Shown: one piece after another, positions 32,826-46,199 of the stretch
Layout of the letters: each line of letters opens with the position of its first letter
How positions within the stretch are numbered: position 1 is the first letter of the stretch
Assembly: GCA_030704615.1 (NCBI GenBank)
Contig: CM060731.1
Location: forward strand, 1,862,001 to 1,922,000
DNA length: 60,000 nt
Direction: 5' to 3'
Source of the DNA: Takakia lepidozioides
Taxonomy: Eukaryota; Streptophyta; Takakiopsida; Takakiales; Takakiaceae
The notes under the pieces: generated by a model
Database searches by the model: none
The model's input: only the letters and a program-made list of their open reading frames with translations
What the model was told of the DNA's origin: nothing
Translations under genes and position numbers: made by a program

Positions 32826-35668
32826 ATGTAGAAGGAGGGCATTTTATGACACTCCGTAAGATCCTAAGTCGGGACAAAAATGCCTGCTAGACTATCATGC
32901 CCGAAAATCATCCCCCAAATATAAACAATATTTTCGGACAATTCTCTTCGAAACAGAGAAAAATCAAAGAAACGATCCAAAACTCCATCAACAGCAAACA
33001 AAGCTGGAGGATAGAAGAAAATCAACTGAAATCCAAAGGGTCAACAATGTCTAATCTAGTTCCAGACTCCCTCACATAATACAGTTTAGATAGTTTATTG
33101 TGGTCAGAGATAACTCGTTTCCAAGGGCAGATCGTATTGTCCTGTTGATAGTCCACATTTTAAACCAAGCCTACAACGGCGATGGGCTCTCTTGCTTTGG
33201 CAAAACATAAGCAGAAGGTGAGACTAAGGGGCATGACTCAGCACAATCGGACCAATCGGAGCCTTGACATGGTGTAAGGTCCTTTTGACCACATTTTCTC
33301 CATTGACTTCAACATGTTGCAAAGTCTCTCTCTGCAAGAGAGCCAATAAAAGGCAGTAGCCCTTGGAGATGGAGTGACAATACGCCTACTTCGGCATGAG
33401 GCTTCCTCCTACTTTATTGATTAGTAAGGGTGTCGGTTGATTTTTATTTTTTATTTTTTTGAGAAGGGGGACAAAGCCAAATTGCATTAAAAGATGAAAA
33501 AATAACCTCTAGAAGCCTGGAGGCTTTTACATGGGACAACCACCCAAAAAAAATTTCAATTGATCATGTCATGTCACACTATATAATAGTTATGATTAGA
33601 ATGATAAAGTAAAAATAAAATATTGTTCGGAAGTATGTGAACAATGGTATTGCGTGTTACTGACATGGAGCCGGCACTTTTGAGGGATTTGGAGAAGCGA
33701 GTAAAAGTATGTACTCGAGCCTCATGTTAGTGGTTGTCTACTCGCCTTAATTTTTCATGCTTATCACTTTTCTCACTCACAAAAGATGAAGTTACCCACT
33801 ATCTAACCACTATTGAAGCTGAAATTCGCCTTATATAGGAACAAATTTCTTCTTTTCTTTAAGATTGTTAAAGGAGCGTTGTATCAAGCAATGTGGTTGA
33901 TGTAATGTCTATTATGTTGTTCACATCCTGCTCCTGAACACTGCATGTTTGTTGTTCTATTTGTCTTAGGTGAGAGTGAGAGTAGGCATCTCTAGAATTG
34001 ATTTGAACTGAATGCTTCAAGTTGCAAACATCCTTTTGAAACATGCTAGTTGGGGCCATAGATTGGAGCAGGGCAGAGGAAGCCAAAGTACTCAGGCCAC
34101 TTTAGGGCTACATGTGGCCATTAAAACATCAACTTGTTGAGTTTCTTTTTTCCCTATTTTATGTGTGCCTGTTTTCTTAATTGGCTGCGTTTCACACCAT
34201 GACAGACCTCACTATTGTATGAGCATGGCACGTTTATGAAGAATTTATTGACAAGACCTAATGATGTGACTCTCAACAAGGTTATAAAGGGGCTACAATT
34301 GAGGAGATGACTCAAGGTCAGATCACGGTCGTGTCAGTTTTCTTACATTCTAATCCAATTTTTTTCAGTATAAGAGGAGGTGGAAAGTTTAGCATTTGAC
34401 CTAACTTAGATAGACAATGAATAAAAAGAGAAGAAAATTAAGCCTCTCACAACAGCCTTGTGCAAGACAGTTGGCATCAATTGAACAAGTGCCAGATTAT
34501 AAAAAGCAAAGACTAATTAATATTTTACTCGATATGCTTGTCTAGTGAGTGGACTAATTTATAGGATGCGAAAAATACTACGAATGTGATAATTACATGT
34601 GACTCTACTTGTTTCAATGAACTGGTGAAAAAGTTGTGGCAATAGGGTTGTAGATTGTAAGCCGGTGGGAGGCATATGGTGTAGGTCTAGGGCTACAATA
34701 GATTCTTTTGTAATAGTAACTGCTTATGATCCTCTGTTTTATCTCTTTTTTTTTTTCTTTTTTTTTTGCATGCTATCTTTGACTGTTGTTTCCTCATATT
34801 GATGGTTGTCGTCGGTTCATTCGGCTGTAGTAGTCTGTGCTTTGTTTCTTCAAGGCAATCTTTCTCACCCTCTACAATTTTGTACTTCAATGAGCTGTTC
34901 ATGACTTGAAAAATTATATTTTGTAAAACTTAAGTTAGATGATTGAATGTTAAATCTCAACAAGTACCTGTGGCCGCTCTATTCTTGAAGGAAAGGGAGA
35001 AGATGATGAGCAACTTAGGAACATTTCCAGGAGCGTGGGATATCCGCAAAGCGTTGATAATTCCCAGTTGCTCATGTGCTCTGCTACAAAGGAGGCGTAT
35101 CCTCTTGCCAATCTTCTGAAAGGTGAAACTGTCCATTGACCAAGTGGTATGTGACCAATATATGTCTGACCAGTGACTCGCCCCGTGACTGCCCTTGCAG
35201 CTAGGTTGACGCATAGTGTAACATCTGCCATAAGTAATTGTGATAATGAATGTGGCAATGTAAATATTGGGGCTTCTATTTTCTCTTGTCCATCCATTCT
35301 TTTCATCAACCATGGAAAGGGACGTCCTTATAAGTGTGGTAAATGGTTTCCCTTGAAAATTATGGAGGGGGACCAAATTTTGGACTCATTTTGGATGAAC
35401 AAATATCAGCCACAATCATAATCGATTTTGCATTCTGTCTTGTCTTTCGTTGCATAATCATTATTTACCTATATATGATTAGCATCACATGGCTTGCCGC
35501 TGGGTGGAACAGGGATCCCTGTCTGTGGTGGGATCATTTGTAGAGTATTTCCATCCTGGCTGCAAAGTCTAGCACCAGCCAAGCCATTTCTTTGGGTGGA
35601 GGCTGTTGGTAGGCCCTCAGAACTCCATTTCCTATTATCACTATGTGCACAATGTGCCATGTTAATTT
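32826..35668. other. No recognisable gene
   Basis: AT-rich sequence. A T-run followed by GAGAAGGGGGACAAAGCC at about 33,463 resembles a motif at 17,850 and 36,205. Open frames at 34,950-35,376 and 35,469-35,650 (minus strand, for example TASTQRNGLAGARLCSQDGN) look mildly protein-like, but I cannot assign them or find a splice structure. Confidence 0.45.
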
Positions 35669-36130
35669 CACTACAACAGATGAGCGTTTTTATGACTGCA
35701 CATATGACTATTTTTTCAGTCCTATATGCGTTCATGACTATATCACTCTGCAGTGAAAAAAGCCCTGTCATAGCGACTAGTCTTTAGGACTGCGTTTTGC
35801 AAGTCATAGCCGTGATTGCGTGCGTGGCACCTGGAGTCATGATGTAGAGAGGATGTAGTCACAACTATATGATTTATATATGACTAACTATATGACTACA
35901 TGTCTACAAAGTATAACTCCATTGGAGAGGCGTTAGAGAGACATATGTAGCACTCCGGATGTGACACGTGTCCACATGGACAACATATATATGACCCACA
36001 CGTGGGAAAGAATATCGTATCATATAATGCCACGTTGCCATGATATAGTCATGAATATATAACTTCATGACTAAAGAGGTTTTTTAATAATAATTTAATT
36101 TAATAAATTAAATCATACATAATTAATTGA
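35669..36130 (+). mobile_element. CACTA-like transposon end with ATGACT-type subterminal repeats (left end only)
   Basis: Starts CACTACAACAGATGAGCG. Many short variants of ATGACT/AGTCAT in both orientations follow over about 400 bp, with GCGTGGCACCTGG and GACACGTG words, then a very AT-rich stretch. CACTA termini plus dense subterminal repeats are the hallmark of En/Spm elements. TTTTTATGACTGCA and AAAAGCCCTGTCAT are shared with the 40,634 end. No matching right end or transposase was found. Confidence 0.5.
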
Positions 36131-36790
36131 TTTAAATTCTCATTAAGTATCTAGGAAAATAGAATGGAATCCATTGTTGTCTTTTTTTATTATTTTTATT
36201 TTTGTTAACAAAGAGGGACAGTGGGGGACAGTGGCCTCTAGAACTTTATAGGTAATGGACATAAAATGTCCTTGGATACAAAGAGGAAAAATAACCTCTG
36301 GATAGAGTGCCATAGAGGCTGAAAGAGGAAGACACAGCTTCGGATACCAAGACAAGAAAGAGTAGTAAGAAGGAAGGCAAGCAAAGAAGGGGGTCTGCAT
36401 AGAGCTAAAGAGTCTAGCAGGAAAAGAGACTGCAGCCAGAAACTACTGCCATAACTTGGAAACAAAAAGGCACCGAGCTAAGGAAAAGAACTGAAAATCA
36501 GCTAACAATGTCATAAGAAAGCTGGGCCCTAGGCCTAGCCTTCCACTTCCTAAAAGATCTACAGATGGAGAGACATCCTTGCAGGGGTCGTGCTCTTCAG
36601 CTCAAGACCAACCAATTGATCATCTATCCATGCAGGGTTCTTGTAGCTATCCTTCCACAGGGAATCATATGTAATTTGGAGATTGAAATCCGGCCCTCTT
36701 GGATGAATCTGGACCCATGCACTCTATCCCTGCTCCTTCAGCTATCCATGCCTCTGCACAAATCATGTATATATGTATCATGTATCAGAG

Positions 36791-36825
<35 letters not shown>

Positions 36826-38632
36826 TTACCATGTCACATTCCCAATCTTTGGGGGGAGCTTAAGAATACAGTTCGTAATAAAAAAAACCCTTTAAAAATA
36901 CTGGCTTGGTAATTCTTGGGTTCAAATAGCTTAAACAAGTATGTTGTAAGCTCAACAGGTCTTTGAGGAAACCATTCTAGCAGGCCTAAGAGTGAGAGCT
37001 TTGATGAAAACAATTCCCTATTACAGCTTTAAAGGACTTGTATGTTCCTAAAAGCACAAGCTGAACTGATTGTACTTCCATGAGTAGATGCAGGGCTATG
37101 GTATGTATCCCAGGGCCTTATCCAGTCACTCTACCAAGTTTTAGAGAGATCCTCAAAAATACCAATCTGTAATCAGGTTATAATCTCCATGGGGGAGCCT
37201 AAAAGAATGTATGTGTTCTTAAAAAGGCTTACCCAATGCCTTACTTAATACATTCTAAAATGGTGAGGCATAAACAGCACTGTCTGACTCTCCAAAAGGC
37301 CAAAAAATAGGTCTGGAAAAATGCATCCGATATCACACTTGCATCACCAAACCCTTGTCATCACAACCAGCCCGAACCTTCACAATAAGGTCTGATTTCT
37401 AGGAGGCCCAGCCCATTTACTTCCCTGACTTAACAGATTTGGTTACCAAGAACCAGAAATCAAAGTAAAGGTTTAAGGCATATCCCCCTTGAAGCAGCTT
37501 TGAAGCAGAAAATTGCAACAACGGCAGCTTGCAGCATATCTTATCCCTCCTGCAATAACCAGATCATCTGCAAGCCAAAGAGTTCACGCCAAGTGAAATC
37601 CCTCACCTGCCCCCGTCCCAAAAACAAACACAAAAAAAGTTTTGTGCGTTAGTGAGGATGCGCGAGGTGAATTACAGGATTTCACAGTTGTTATCCATGT
37701 CAGGTATGAGCCATAAAGCATGCAAAACCAGCAGAAGAAAGCATAGATGTGACACCACAAAGAACCTCAATCTTTTGTGGAGTAGGACGCTGCAGTGTTC
37801 ATCATCTGAATTTGAACGAGCACAACAGATTGCAACGGGAGGAGAGTTGAGGACAGGTTGTATCTTGTAATACAAGCCGCTTCCCCACCTCCATAACCGC
37901 CGCTGCTTCATCAATGAGGAAAAAACGTAGGCAAACATAACAGTATGTCATTTGCCATCGCAGGAGATGAAAGTGTCTGCCGTCATCGCGCGTTCAAAAA
38001 ACAAGAACACACCCGTTCGGATCTTGCTGCTCGGGCATTCAGCCGCCATCAAACATTCGTCCGCCATCGCCCTCTTCCAGAGAAAAAAAACACGCACGAT
38101 ATCGTGCTGTGTCTAGGGCAGAGAGACACTTAAAGGAAAACCACCCGCGATTTCATCCACCATCCGGTATGGATGGTATCAGACCAGGATGAAAAATGGG
38201 CATTCAATAGGTTTAAATCAAATGAGCATAAACCTAAAATGCATTGAAATGCATATCTGCTTGTAAATCATCCAGTTATGGTTATAACAGAAATTTCATT
38301 CAGTATGGATGAAACCTTAAAAACCCTCTTGGATGAACCTGGACCTCTATCCCTGGTCCTTTAGCTACCCCTGTCTGTGTACAAATCATGAATACTTGCT
38401 GCTAGCAGCTGACACTGACGGCGTGAAGTTCTTCCAGCAAACCCCAACCCTAATTATTACAGTAGTTCTAATTCTAAATTGCATCTACTTCTCTCTAGTG
38501 TAGTCCAACATGCATTCACCTTTTTGTCTCCATTGTCTCGCCATTGACTGGGGTCGGAAAAGTGTTCATTCCAAAGCTTCTCCTCATCTCTATTACCTGT
38601 TTTTGGATACTTTCATGCTGCCAAACAGAGCA
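36131..38632. other. No recognisable gene; microsatellite and short duplication
   Basis: Contains a GA microsatellite at 36,791-36,822 and a GAGGGACAGTGGGGGACAGTGG segment split around 36,212. A diverged direct duplication of about 75 bp is present at 36,693-36,775 and 38,322-38,395 (CTTGGATGAAYCTGGACC then CTCTATCCCTG). I see no coding domain. Confidence 0.5.
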
Positions 38633-38858
38633 AAACAGGCTGAAATAGGTCAAAGAAGAAGGTATCCTCACCACATTGTCCTTTACCTTGTATCATGACC
38701 CATAGAGGATTTGACCAACCATCAGCCCAAAAGGACCCCTTGTGTGTGCTGCTTGTATCTGTAGTCAGGTAATGTTGGATTGGTATGTGAGATCAATCCA
38801 CCACGGTGTAGCTGAGCAGGCAGAGATTGAAACACGGCCTACTAAGAGCAAGCTTACC
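38633..38858 (-). repeat. Dispersed repeat (family B), copy 2; candidate SINE
   Basis: About 225 bp matching 23,941-24,166 in the same orientation, with many point differences. On the minus strand GGCCGTGTTTCAATCTC is the B-box-like element near its 5' end. Confidence 0.6.
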
Positions 38859-40633
38859 TCGTCTCTCTCCCAAAAACAGCTGGCGGGGGAATAGCTCTTC
38901 GAATTCAGAGAGGTGGGGGCTATTAAGCCAGGCTTGTTCTAGGGGGGAGGTATTTTCTTTGGTTTCTGTGGTTCTACTGTAGTGATGAGTCATCTGGATC
39001 TCTCATGGACATAATTTCTTGTTCTCACATAAAAGTTTAAAAAATCAACTTGAGCTTCAAAACTATGGTTGGGGCATGTCCTTCTGTAGAGCCAAATGGG
39101 CTTGGCCATATCCGACGGTACTTTAATACTCGAGAAAGGTTGAGGACATGTTGAATAGAGCCCAAAACTAGACTTTTATTTTAGAGTTGTCTTCCCCCAT
39201 TGTCTCTCTTTATTTTGGTCCATTCTTCCTCTACATGTATAATTTTGAAGTGCAAATGCGAGTGCGAGTGCAAGGGAGAGAGTAGAAAGGAGGAGAGAAA
39301 GTGTGTGAGTGTGAGTGCGAGACGTAGCCACTAACTTAACCATCCATTGTATGTTTGATACACAAGCACATGCACATAATCACATATGTTCTTATTTTTT
39401 ATTCACAAGTGTTCATAATCTAGGTTTCAGTCAATGCTCGCATACGATTACAAACTGTAATTGTATCCCGTTTTCAGCTCCATAGCCCAACACCTTTGCA
39501 TCCGTTACATGCCCGCGAGACCTTGCATGACCAAAGCGTGAGGCCGACAAGACTTTGCAGATACAGTACGGGGCATACGCGTGCGTCCAAAGCACAAATT
39601 CAAATGCTATAGTCGTATGTGAAATAACTAATTTAAAACCACTTATAATTATTCCATAAATTATATTATTCATTTCAATAATTAAATTAAATATTAAATA
39701 ATTCAATGTCAAACCCCAAGTTGTTAATACAACTTCTGTACGTGATCTATGCCAGTGTAACATGAAAAAGGCTTTTGTGACTCTCCAGTAGTAAAGCTTA
39801 TTTACAAGTCAAATAATGAGTGGTTTTAGACAGAAAGTAGGTCGCGAGTCGAGGCAAAAAGACATAAGTCCTTCTGTTGCCTAGCTAGCAACTCCTATAA
39901 CCTAGCAGCTATCGCTTGCCAGGGCCCTAGCTGTCTTCACCCTCATATCCGAGGAGTCCTCCACATGAAATTCTCTATTTTGCCAACTTTGCGAATGATG
40001 TTGTCAAATCCCCGCTTTCACATAGTGTAGCTGCTACTCTAAACACTGCAGCTGGCCAAATCTCCGGCATTGCAATCGTTGTTGTAGAAAATAATGGAGC
40101 TTAGCAAAACTATCGTAGCCACACCCAACAATATACTGGCTACACTTTGTTTCGTAGCACCACTCACTGGCAATATTTCCCGAGCCATGTCAACTATTTC
40201 CAATGGTACTCTTGACTCTGACTGTGGTACAATTGGGCGAGGTGCATGTACCGTATTTGTTAGGGCGTCCTTCCGTGTGGAAAAGGATTTCGCCGGGTGC
40301 TAAAAACAAATGGTCGGGTTCCTTCGAGCATTTCCAATGTCATGTGGAGCTCGGCGGCAGAATAATCGTTTTGGACTTTAGCGTGACGTGATAGATGGTA
40401 CTGCAGGTAAGTGTGACTTTAGCACGACTGGTAGGTAAGTGGAGACTGCATTCAATTCGCGGGGTCGTCCGCCGAGCTCTCTTCCCATTTTATCACGTTG
40501 TGCTACCGACACGAGAACTCGGTGACCGGGGCCCGCCGCCCCATGCATGGAAGTCAGAAGTGTACCCAGCCATTTTTGTCCGTTTTCTCCTTTAAATGGT
40601 GGGCCGGGTACATGGAAGGCTGCTCTTAGTGTA
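38859..40633. other. No recognisable gene
   Basis: Open frames are short and low-complexity. Just before the next CACTA end, 40,561-40,611 forms an imperfect inverted repeat (GTACCCAGCCATTT against AAATGGTGGGCCGGGTAC), possibly the end of another small DNA transposon. Confidence 0.4.
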
Positions 40634-41310
40634 CACTAGAAGAAAAATCAATTTTTATGACTGCATTTGCAATCATAAGTGACATTTATGACTATAAGAC
40701 TATGTTGTCACAAAAGCCCTGTCATCTCGCCCTAACATATTTTGTCATATATCGAAAGCCCTGACATATTCTGTCATATATGTCATTATATCATATATGC
40801 AGTCAGGAGTGTGGCTGCTTGCATGGCACTTACGTGGCCATAATGGAGTCATATATAGGTATCATGGTTGTGACTTCATATAATACTTCATCCATCCGCC
40901 TCAGCATATATGTGGACGTGGGAAAATTCAGCATGTGTCGGGCAGACATGAACGTACGTGGCATCACTAGAGGACAAAGCATCTGACATGGTTATGACTA
41001 TCACGGATGATTGATTATGACGTCATATGATTCACCGTGGTGCTGACGTGTGAATTGCACACATTGGTGCACGTGTCAACACATGCGGGCTTCAGCTTAT
41101 ATGATTGTCACATATGACTGTGGAAGGATGAACAAGTGAATAAAAGTGGATGTATGTGGGAACGACACGTGGTATCAGGGTGTGTCGCCGCATATGAACT
41201 AGGTTGCTAGGATCGACAGACATGGATATGACTATACTGTGACTGTGGATGGCGACGTGTCGTAGCGAGAATTTGACATTTATTTAAAATTAAATACGAG
41301 ATATTACTCA
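40634..41310 (+). mobile_element. CACTA-like transposon end, same ATGACT-type family as 35,669
   Basis: Starts CACTAGAAGAAAAATC, the common CACTA terminus, then TTTTTATGACTGCATTTGC. Frequent ATGACT/CATATATG words, AAAAGCCCTGTCAT, repeated (G)ACGTG words and an AT-rich tail (TTATTTAAAATTAAATACG) follow. The arrangement parallels 35,669-36,130. The right terminus was not found; the delimited CACTA at 41,878 may be nested in it. Confidence 0.5.
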
Positions 41311-41877
41311 TTGTAGTCATGCCTCGGACTATGACACATACTGCTGACGGTCACATGGTGCATATTAATTGGGGATCTCACGAGCCCGGTCATATTCATC
41401 CAGTCATAGCAATGTATAGCAATACATGTACATATAATACACTGATACATATCAACCACTAACACATCATTGGCACACACAAGTAGCATTTAAGAGTTCA
41501 GAAAGTACAACAAAACATATTGTCATGATTCCATTCAAATGCTTTCACAAATGTCCGCCATAAAATGTTTGAAACCATGCAAAGGTGATAAATACTATCT
41601 TAGCTGGTACGATCTCTTCCAATGCGAAGCGAGAACTAGAGCCACACTCTACCCCCTGAACCTCTCCAACTTCACTAATTTGTCACTCCACACAGTAGTG
41701 TTCCCCAAAGCATCTCCCAGCTCTGTATGTGGAGGTCTCACAGGGGTCTCACCGATTTGTTGTGGTAAGGTATAGCGCTTTTGGAATAAAAACTTCTTTG
41801 ATGAAGATACCGACATACCCTTCTGGCACAACAAGGTACCCATCACATATCATGTTCTCATGTAGAGCAACGATGAA
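41311..41877. other. Unassigned sequence between two CACTA ends
   Basis: Possible interior of the 40,634 element. No transposase motif or domain is visible. Confidence 0.4.
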
Positions 41878-44800
41878 CACTACAACAAATGGGGGGGGTT
41901 TGCGACGCCAGCCGCGCCCCCACGCCCCGCGCGACGCTGAGCCCGCGACACTTTTTTGCGATGCCTCAGCATCGCAATCCCCCACTGCAACACCATTACG
42001 ACGCCCAGCCGTCATAAGGTGGCATGAAGGGGGAAAGGGGGCCTTTGCTACGACGGATTTTTTTTCTTGCGATGCCCCGGCGTCGGAAATCCAAAATAAA
42101 ATAAAATAAAATTTGGGACGTTGCGACACCTTGGCGTCGCAAAAGCATCACTAAGGGCGCCCCATCGCCTCTGCGATGCAACAGCATCATCAAAGTGAGT
42201 TTTTTTTTTTTTTTTTTTTTTTTTGGGCTTTGCGGCCTTCAACTTCACAAAAGCGTCGCTGGGGGCGCCCCGCGCTAGGACACCCAATGTTGCAACGCCA
42301 GGGGGTCGCCACAGGGGGTCGCAATGCTGTTGTGGTCAGCTTAAGTCATCACAAGGACGTCGCTTGGGGCGCCTGACGGTGGGGGGGGTGCGGCTCATAG
42401 AGATTGTTCTAATCGTCGGATGTAAAATGATCTAAGGGTGGAAGAGTAACTTTGTCCTTGCCTGAATTTGTCTAAGTGTTGGGAGAGGGATGGCCTCCAC
42501 CACGGCCTTTGCCTCCTCTACCTCTCTGGACTACATTGCCTCGTCCTCGGCTACCATTGTTCCCTTGGAACTGGCCTGGCCGCAGCTCAGGATGCAAGTC
42601 ATAACAATGGGCCTCCTCATGCCCATACTTGCCACAATGCCCACACTGTAGTTGTGTAGGCTATGCCTGTGCCGGCCCTTTGCCTCTCTCCGGGCAATCT
42701 CTCTTAACATGGGGTCCTCCACAATCCCAACATGTCACACCCGACTGTTGTTGGCCTGAGAATTAAAGAAGTGACCTCTGAAATTGAGATCCTCTCTGTC
42801 CTTCCCTGGGCTTCGGCTGCACCCCCTTGTTGCCTTGAGCACGTTGGGGTAGTGGTTGTTTTGTGCTAGGAGCCCCACTTCGTTGTGTCTCCTTACCAAA
42901 TCCCACCATGACCACTCGCTCCTCCACCATATTGAGCTCTATCCGCTCTGCCAGCAAAAACACGTTTGCTAAGGTGGGTTGGTCCACTTGTAGAAGAGTT
43001 GCATCCTGCACCCTTCTCCTCAACTCCTTGTCCAATATCCCATATCATAAATTGGACTGCTTGAGCTTTCGTAACCCCTTGGGTTATATTTATCAATCGC
43101 CTCATGCGAGTGTAAGCCTCCCTCAAACTCTCGGCAGGCTTTCGTTGGAACTCTTGCAAAGTCCGCAATTTCTCCGTCCTTATCCCCTAGTAGTTTCTCC
43201 TTAACTCCTCGAAGAACTCCACAACTGGGTTAAAGGCAGGCACGGGTGTTGGTGCTGCAGCAGGAGCTTGGGTGGACTTCCCAGCTCCTGTTCCACTTGA
43301 CGTCCCACTGCTGCTTGCAGAAGCTGCCGGTGTAGCTACCGGTGTGACCACTGCCCTTGTGCCTCTAGTGATGGAGACATAGTCAGGTGACCAATATACC
43401 CGCCATTCCTCAATCTCCACCTCATGTCCCCGCCTAAACTCATGGCAGTCATCCATGGGCGGCCCCTCAAGGTGCTGAAACAGCCCCTTCCACGCCATAA
43501 AGGGCGTAAACAGTTGTGGATTGCGCATTTGCTGCAAATCACACCAACTGTCAAACTCTTGTATGAAGTCATCAAGCTCGATGGTGCCACAGCTCTAGAG
43601 TACCTACGTGGCCCCTTGGTCGCTCCATACATTTCCTCCATCGTATCCCACAACAATGGCACGGAAATGGCTTGCACCCTCGGCGAGAATCCTCCTAACT
43701 CTGAGTCTGAACCTTCCTTAGAAGACACTGAATGTGAAGGTGGCCTAAACCACACACCTCGTCTTGTATACCCACTAGTATCGCTGGTGCTTGTACCGGC
43801 ACTCTCCTCAGCAACTGGTGGCACCTCCGTGATGAAAACTCACAACCACACCTGTTGTAAACATGTCTCTAATCCCCCTTTCCACAAGGTAACCAGGTAG
43901 AGAACCTGCTGCAGCTTATGGCTTAGACTACTAGGTTCGTAACATAAACCTGACCTGTATCCACTCCAAGCACTCATATAGTCTGCTGGTCATCAACCCA
44001 GCCTCACCATATGAGAAACAATGATGGTCTGACTGGTCATCACCCCAGCCTCACCACCGACAGCATGCTCTAAGATTGGCCGGTGATCAAATCTGGACCA
44101 ACCTCCTATGAAAACAAGCGCCCACACAAAACTGACATGGCGCACAATCAAGCATGCAGGTGTGGAGGGGATCCAAATACAAGAAAATCAAGACACTAAC
44201 TCCCCCACACCAAAAAAAACACTCCACAATGTCGCTCCTGCAAGGACACCCCAGCCCAAACCCGGACTGACATTTGCCTCCATCTACGGAAAGGTTTTGG
44301 CCTACATAGAGGGTGGAAGACTACGGGGAAGAGAGACTAAAGCAATTCCTAATCCCAGAATGCTCTCATCCCACTAGTCTCCCCCTATCTCTAAACGCTC
44401 TTGCTCATGACCAACAGACATAACTACCTTCCAGGGTCTCTCAAATAACTCGCGTAGGTGTGTTGGTTAGTTTGTAGTGTCTTAGAAATGTTATAATGTG
44501 GAGGTCTTAGGTTCAAGTATGCATTGCATGATATATGTAGAACAATGGAAATATCGCCATTAGACAGAACCGGAGTCAATGGTCAACAAGTTTTTGAAAT
44601 TCAAATTTTCCCGCCTAAATTCAAATGTACCCCCTTAAATTGTGACGTCCGGGTGTTGCAATTTGTGACCCCCGGGCTGCATTGCAGAGTACGTTTTTTT
44701 TTTTTTTTTTCTACGTCCGGGCGTCGCAAATCGCGGTTTCACCTATTTGCGACCCCCATTGGTCGCAAATTTGTGACATTTTTTGGCGACGGGCTTGCGA

Positions 44801-44896
44801 CGTCTGGACGTCGCAAATTTGGTTCTTCCCCCCTCCCCGAGAAGGGCTGTTTTACGACGCCGCGACGTCGACCCCCCCCCCCTTTTTCCTGTAGTG
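41878..44896. mobile_element. Delimited CACTA transposon, 3,019 bp, with GAA target-site duplication
   Basis: The left end is CACTACAACAAATGGGG and the right end, reverse complemented, is CACTACAGGAAAAAGGGG. GAA flanks both sides (41,875-41,877 and 44,897-44,899), the 3-bp duplication typical of CACTA elements. Subterminal zones (41,890-42,380 and 44,640-44,880) are packed with GCGACGCC/GGCGTCGCAA variants in both orientations. No CACTA transposase is recognisable, so it is non-autonomous. The interior carries a gag-like gene on the minus strand. Orientation is undecided. Confidence 0.8.
42478..43840 (-). pseudogene. gag-like gene (capsid plus two zinc knuckles) inside the CACTA element
   Basis: Minus-strand order: an acidic/Ser-rich start MPPVAEESAGTSTSDTSGYT (43,824); LDDFIQEFDSWCDLQQMRNP (about 43,575-43,515); a Pro/Ala/Ser linker; TLQEFQRKPAESLREAYTRM (about 43,162) with GVTKAQAVQF; DKELRRRVQDATLLQ (about 43,033); then CCHC knuckles CWDCGGPHVKRDC (about 42,736) and CGHCGKYGHEEAHC (about 42,645), followed by a Gly/Arg-rich tail. 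This is the layout of a Ty3/gypsy Gag. Frame changes and stops (for example near 43,190, 43,060 and 42,662) break it. No protease or pol follows before the CACTA end. Confidence 0.7.
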
Positions 44897-46199
44897 GAAG
44901 ATGACACCTACCTTTGACTTCGACACAGCCTCTATAAGGCATAGAGAATTGCTTACCTTCAGCTGCCATCCATCCGAAACAAAACGAGTTTCAGAATAGA
45001 GGAACTATACAGTGAAACATGAAAAATGAAACTAGAACGTTGTGTCGCCCATGGACACATGAGTGGATCTAGAATTCACGAGCTATCATAATTTGCATGT
45101 ACGAAGATAGGACTGGAGTGCATAATGGACCTTACCCCATTTTGGACTTGGAGACTCATGTTTGTCATTGCAGACAATGACTCATCCATCCCCTGTTGTG
45201 TAATACTAACATGTGGATGACAACAACATGACTAACATAAAGTGCGAAAGAAACAGATGACTCCACAGTCACAGTAGACACCAAACAAAGCATGACAGCA
45301 TAGGTACAACGCCCAATACACTGGTGCACAACATAACATGCGCCTCGGGCGAGGAATTTAGCAAAGTTTACCATGACTGAAACATACACTCGTGAAGTAC
45401 CCCGTTAAAAGGGACTGTTAGATTGCAAAAACAATCATGTACTAGAGAGCTATGGACTTTTAACTTAGTTGATTACTATGGACTGCAGAGTTGTTCTATG
45501 CTACAAGAACAGCAATGGCCATAAAAACCCAACATGGCACTTGATCTACGGCAAATTGAATGTGCAGAGTGAGAACCAGATTCTCACCTCATTCGTGATT
45601 TGAGTCTGAACAGACTGCGAAACAGGCAGAGCACCTTCTGCTCCAACCAACTACACAGAAGGTCATGGACACATGCTTAGAAGATTAGTAACATAAGGTG
45701 ATATTGAAAGAAAGGTTATTAACAGGGAATAGGCCACAACACTCTGGGCGTGCTGATGTTCAAGAAAGAAACCACAGGCCACATGGATAGCACCCATAGA
45801 CCTGCCCTCACAACCGCCCACTAACCTGCCCACATATCTGCCATTTTCTTCAACGCCACGGGAGCTGCGGCAACTTCTGCAGCTCCAGCCTAGGGTCAAG
45901 TTCCATCTCCAGCACAAAATCATATTCCTGCTGCTAAAGTTCATAGAGCGGATCATGCAGTAGTTGGGATGGGGTTTATGTGTGGAGCTGCATTTGCGAG
46001 GTCACTACAAGTGGATTCTGCCGTTGTTGTTACTTGAGCAACAACTTGTGCTCCTGAGCCAAGAAGAGTGGATATGGATTTTGATCCATAGAGGGGGGAA
46101 GCAAGTCAACAGACAAGACTTCCACATTCATTTACGTGCTTGTGTGCTGGTTGTCCATTTCTCATTGGTGGTTGCATGTTATGGATTAATGTAGGTTAG
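44897..46199. other. No recognisable gene; weak tRNA-like motif just upstream
   Basis: Short unassigned frames only. Inside the CACTA right arm, 44,463-44,520 (TTGGTTAGTTTG then TTAGGTTCAAGTATGC) looks like weak A- and B-box elements, but no stem structure supports a tRNA. Confidence 0.4.

Noticed and set aside
34950-35376. Possible host exon on the minus strand
   Set aside because: Two competing frames, no recognised domain and no splice partner; left as unassigned.
38965-38990. GTAGTG at 38,978 as the right end of the 35,669 CACTA element
   Set aside because: The sequence next to it lacks the ATGACT subterminal words and the TTT flank expected from the left end.
41970-42290. Overlapping frames with long Lys runs near 42,210
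   Set aside because: They come from a T homopolymer and GCGTCGC subterminal repeats of the CACTA element, which do not code for protein.
44463-44520. tRNA gene or SINE head with GGTTCAAGT
   Set aside because: No acceptor or anticodon stem can be formed; only weak A- and B-box resemblance.
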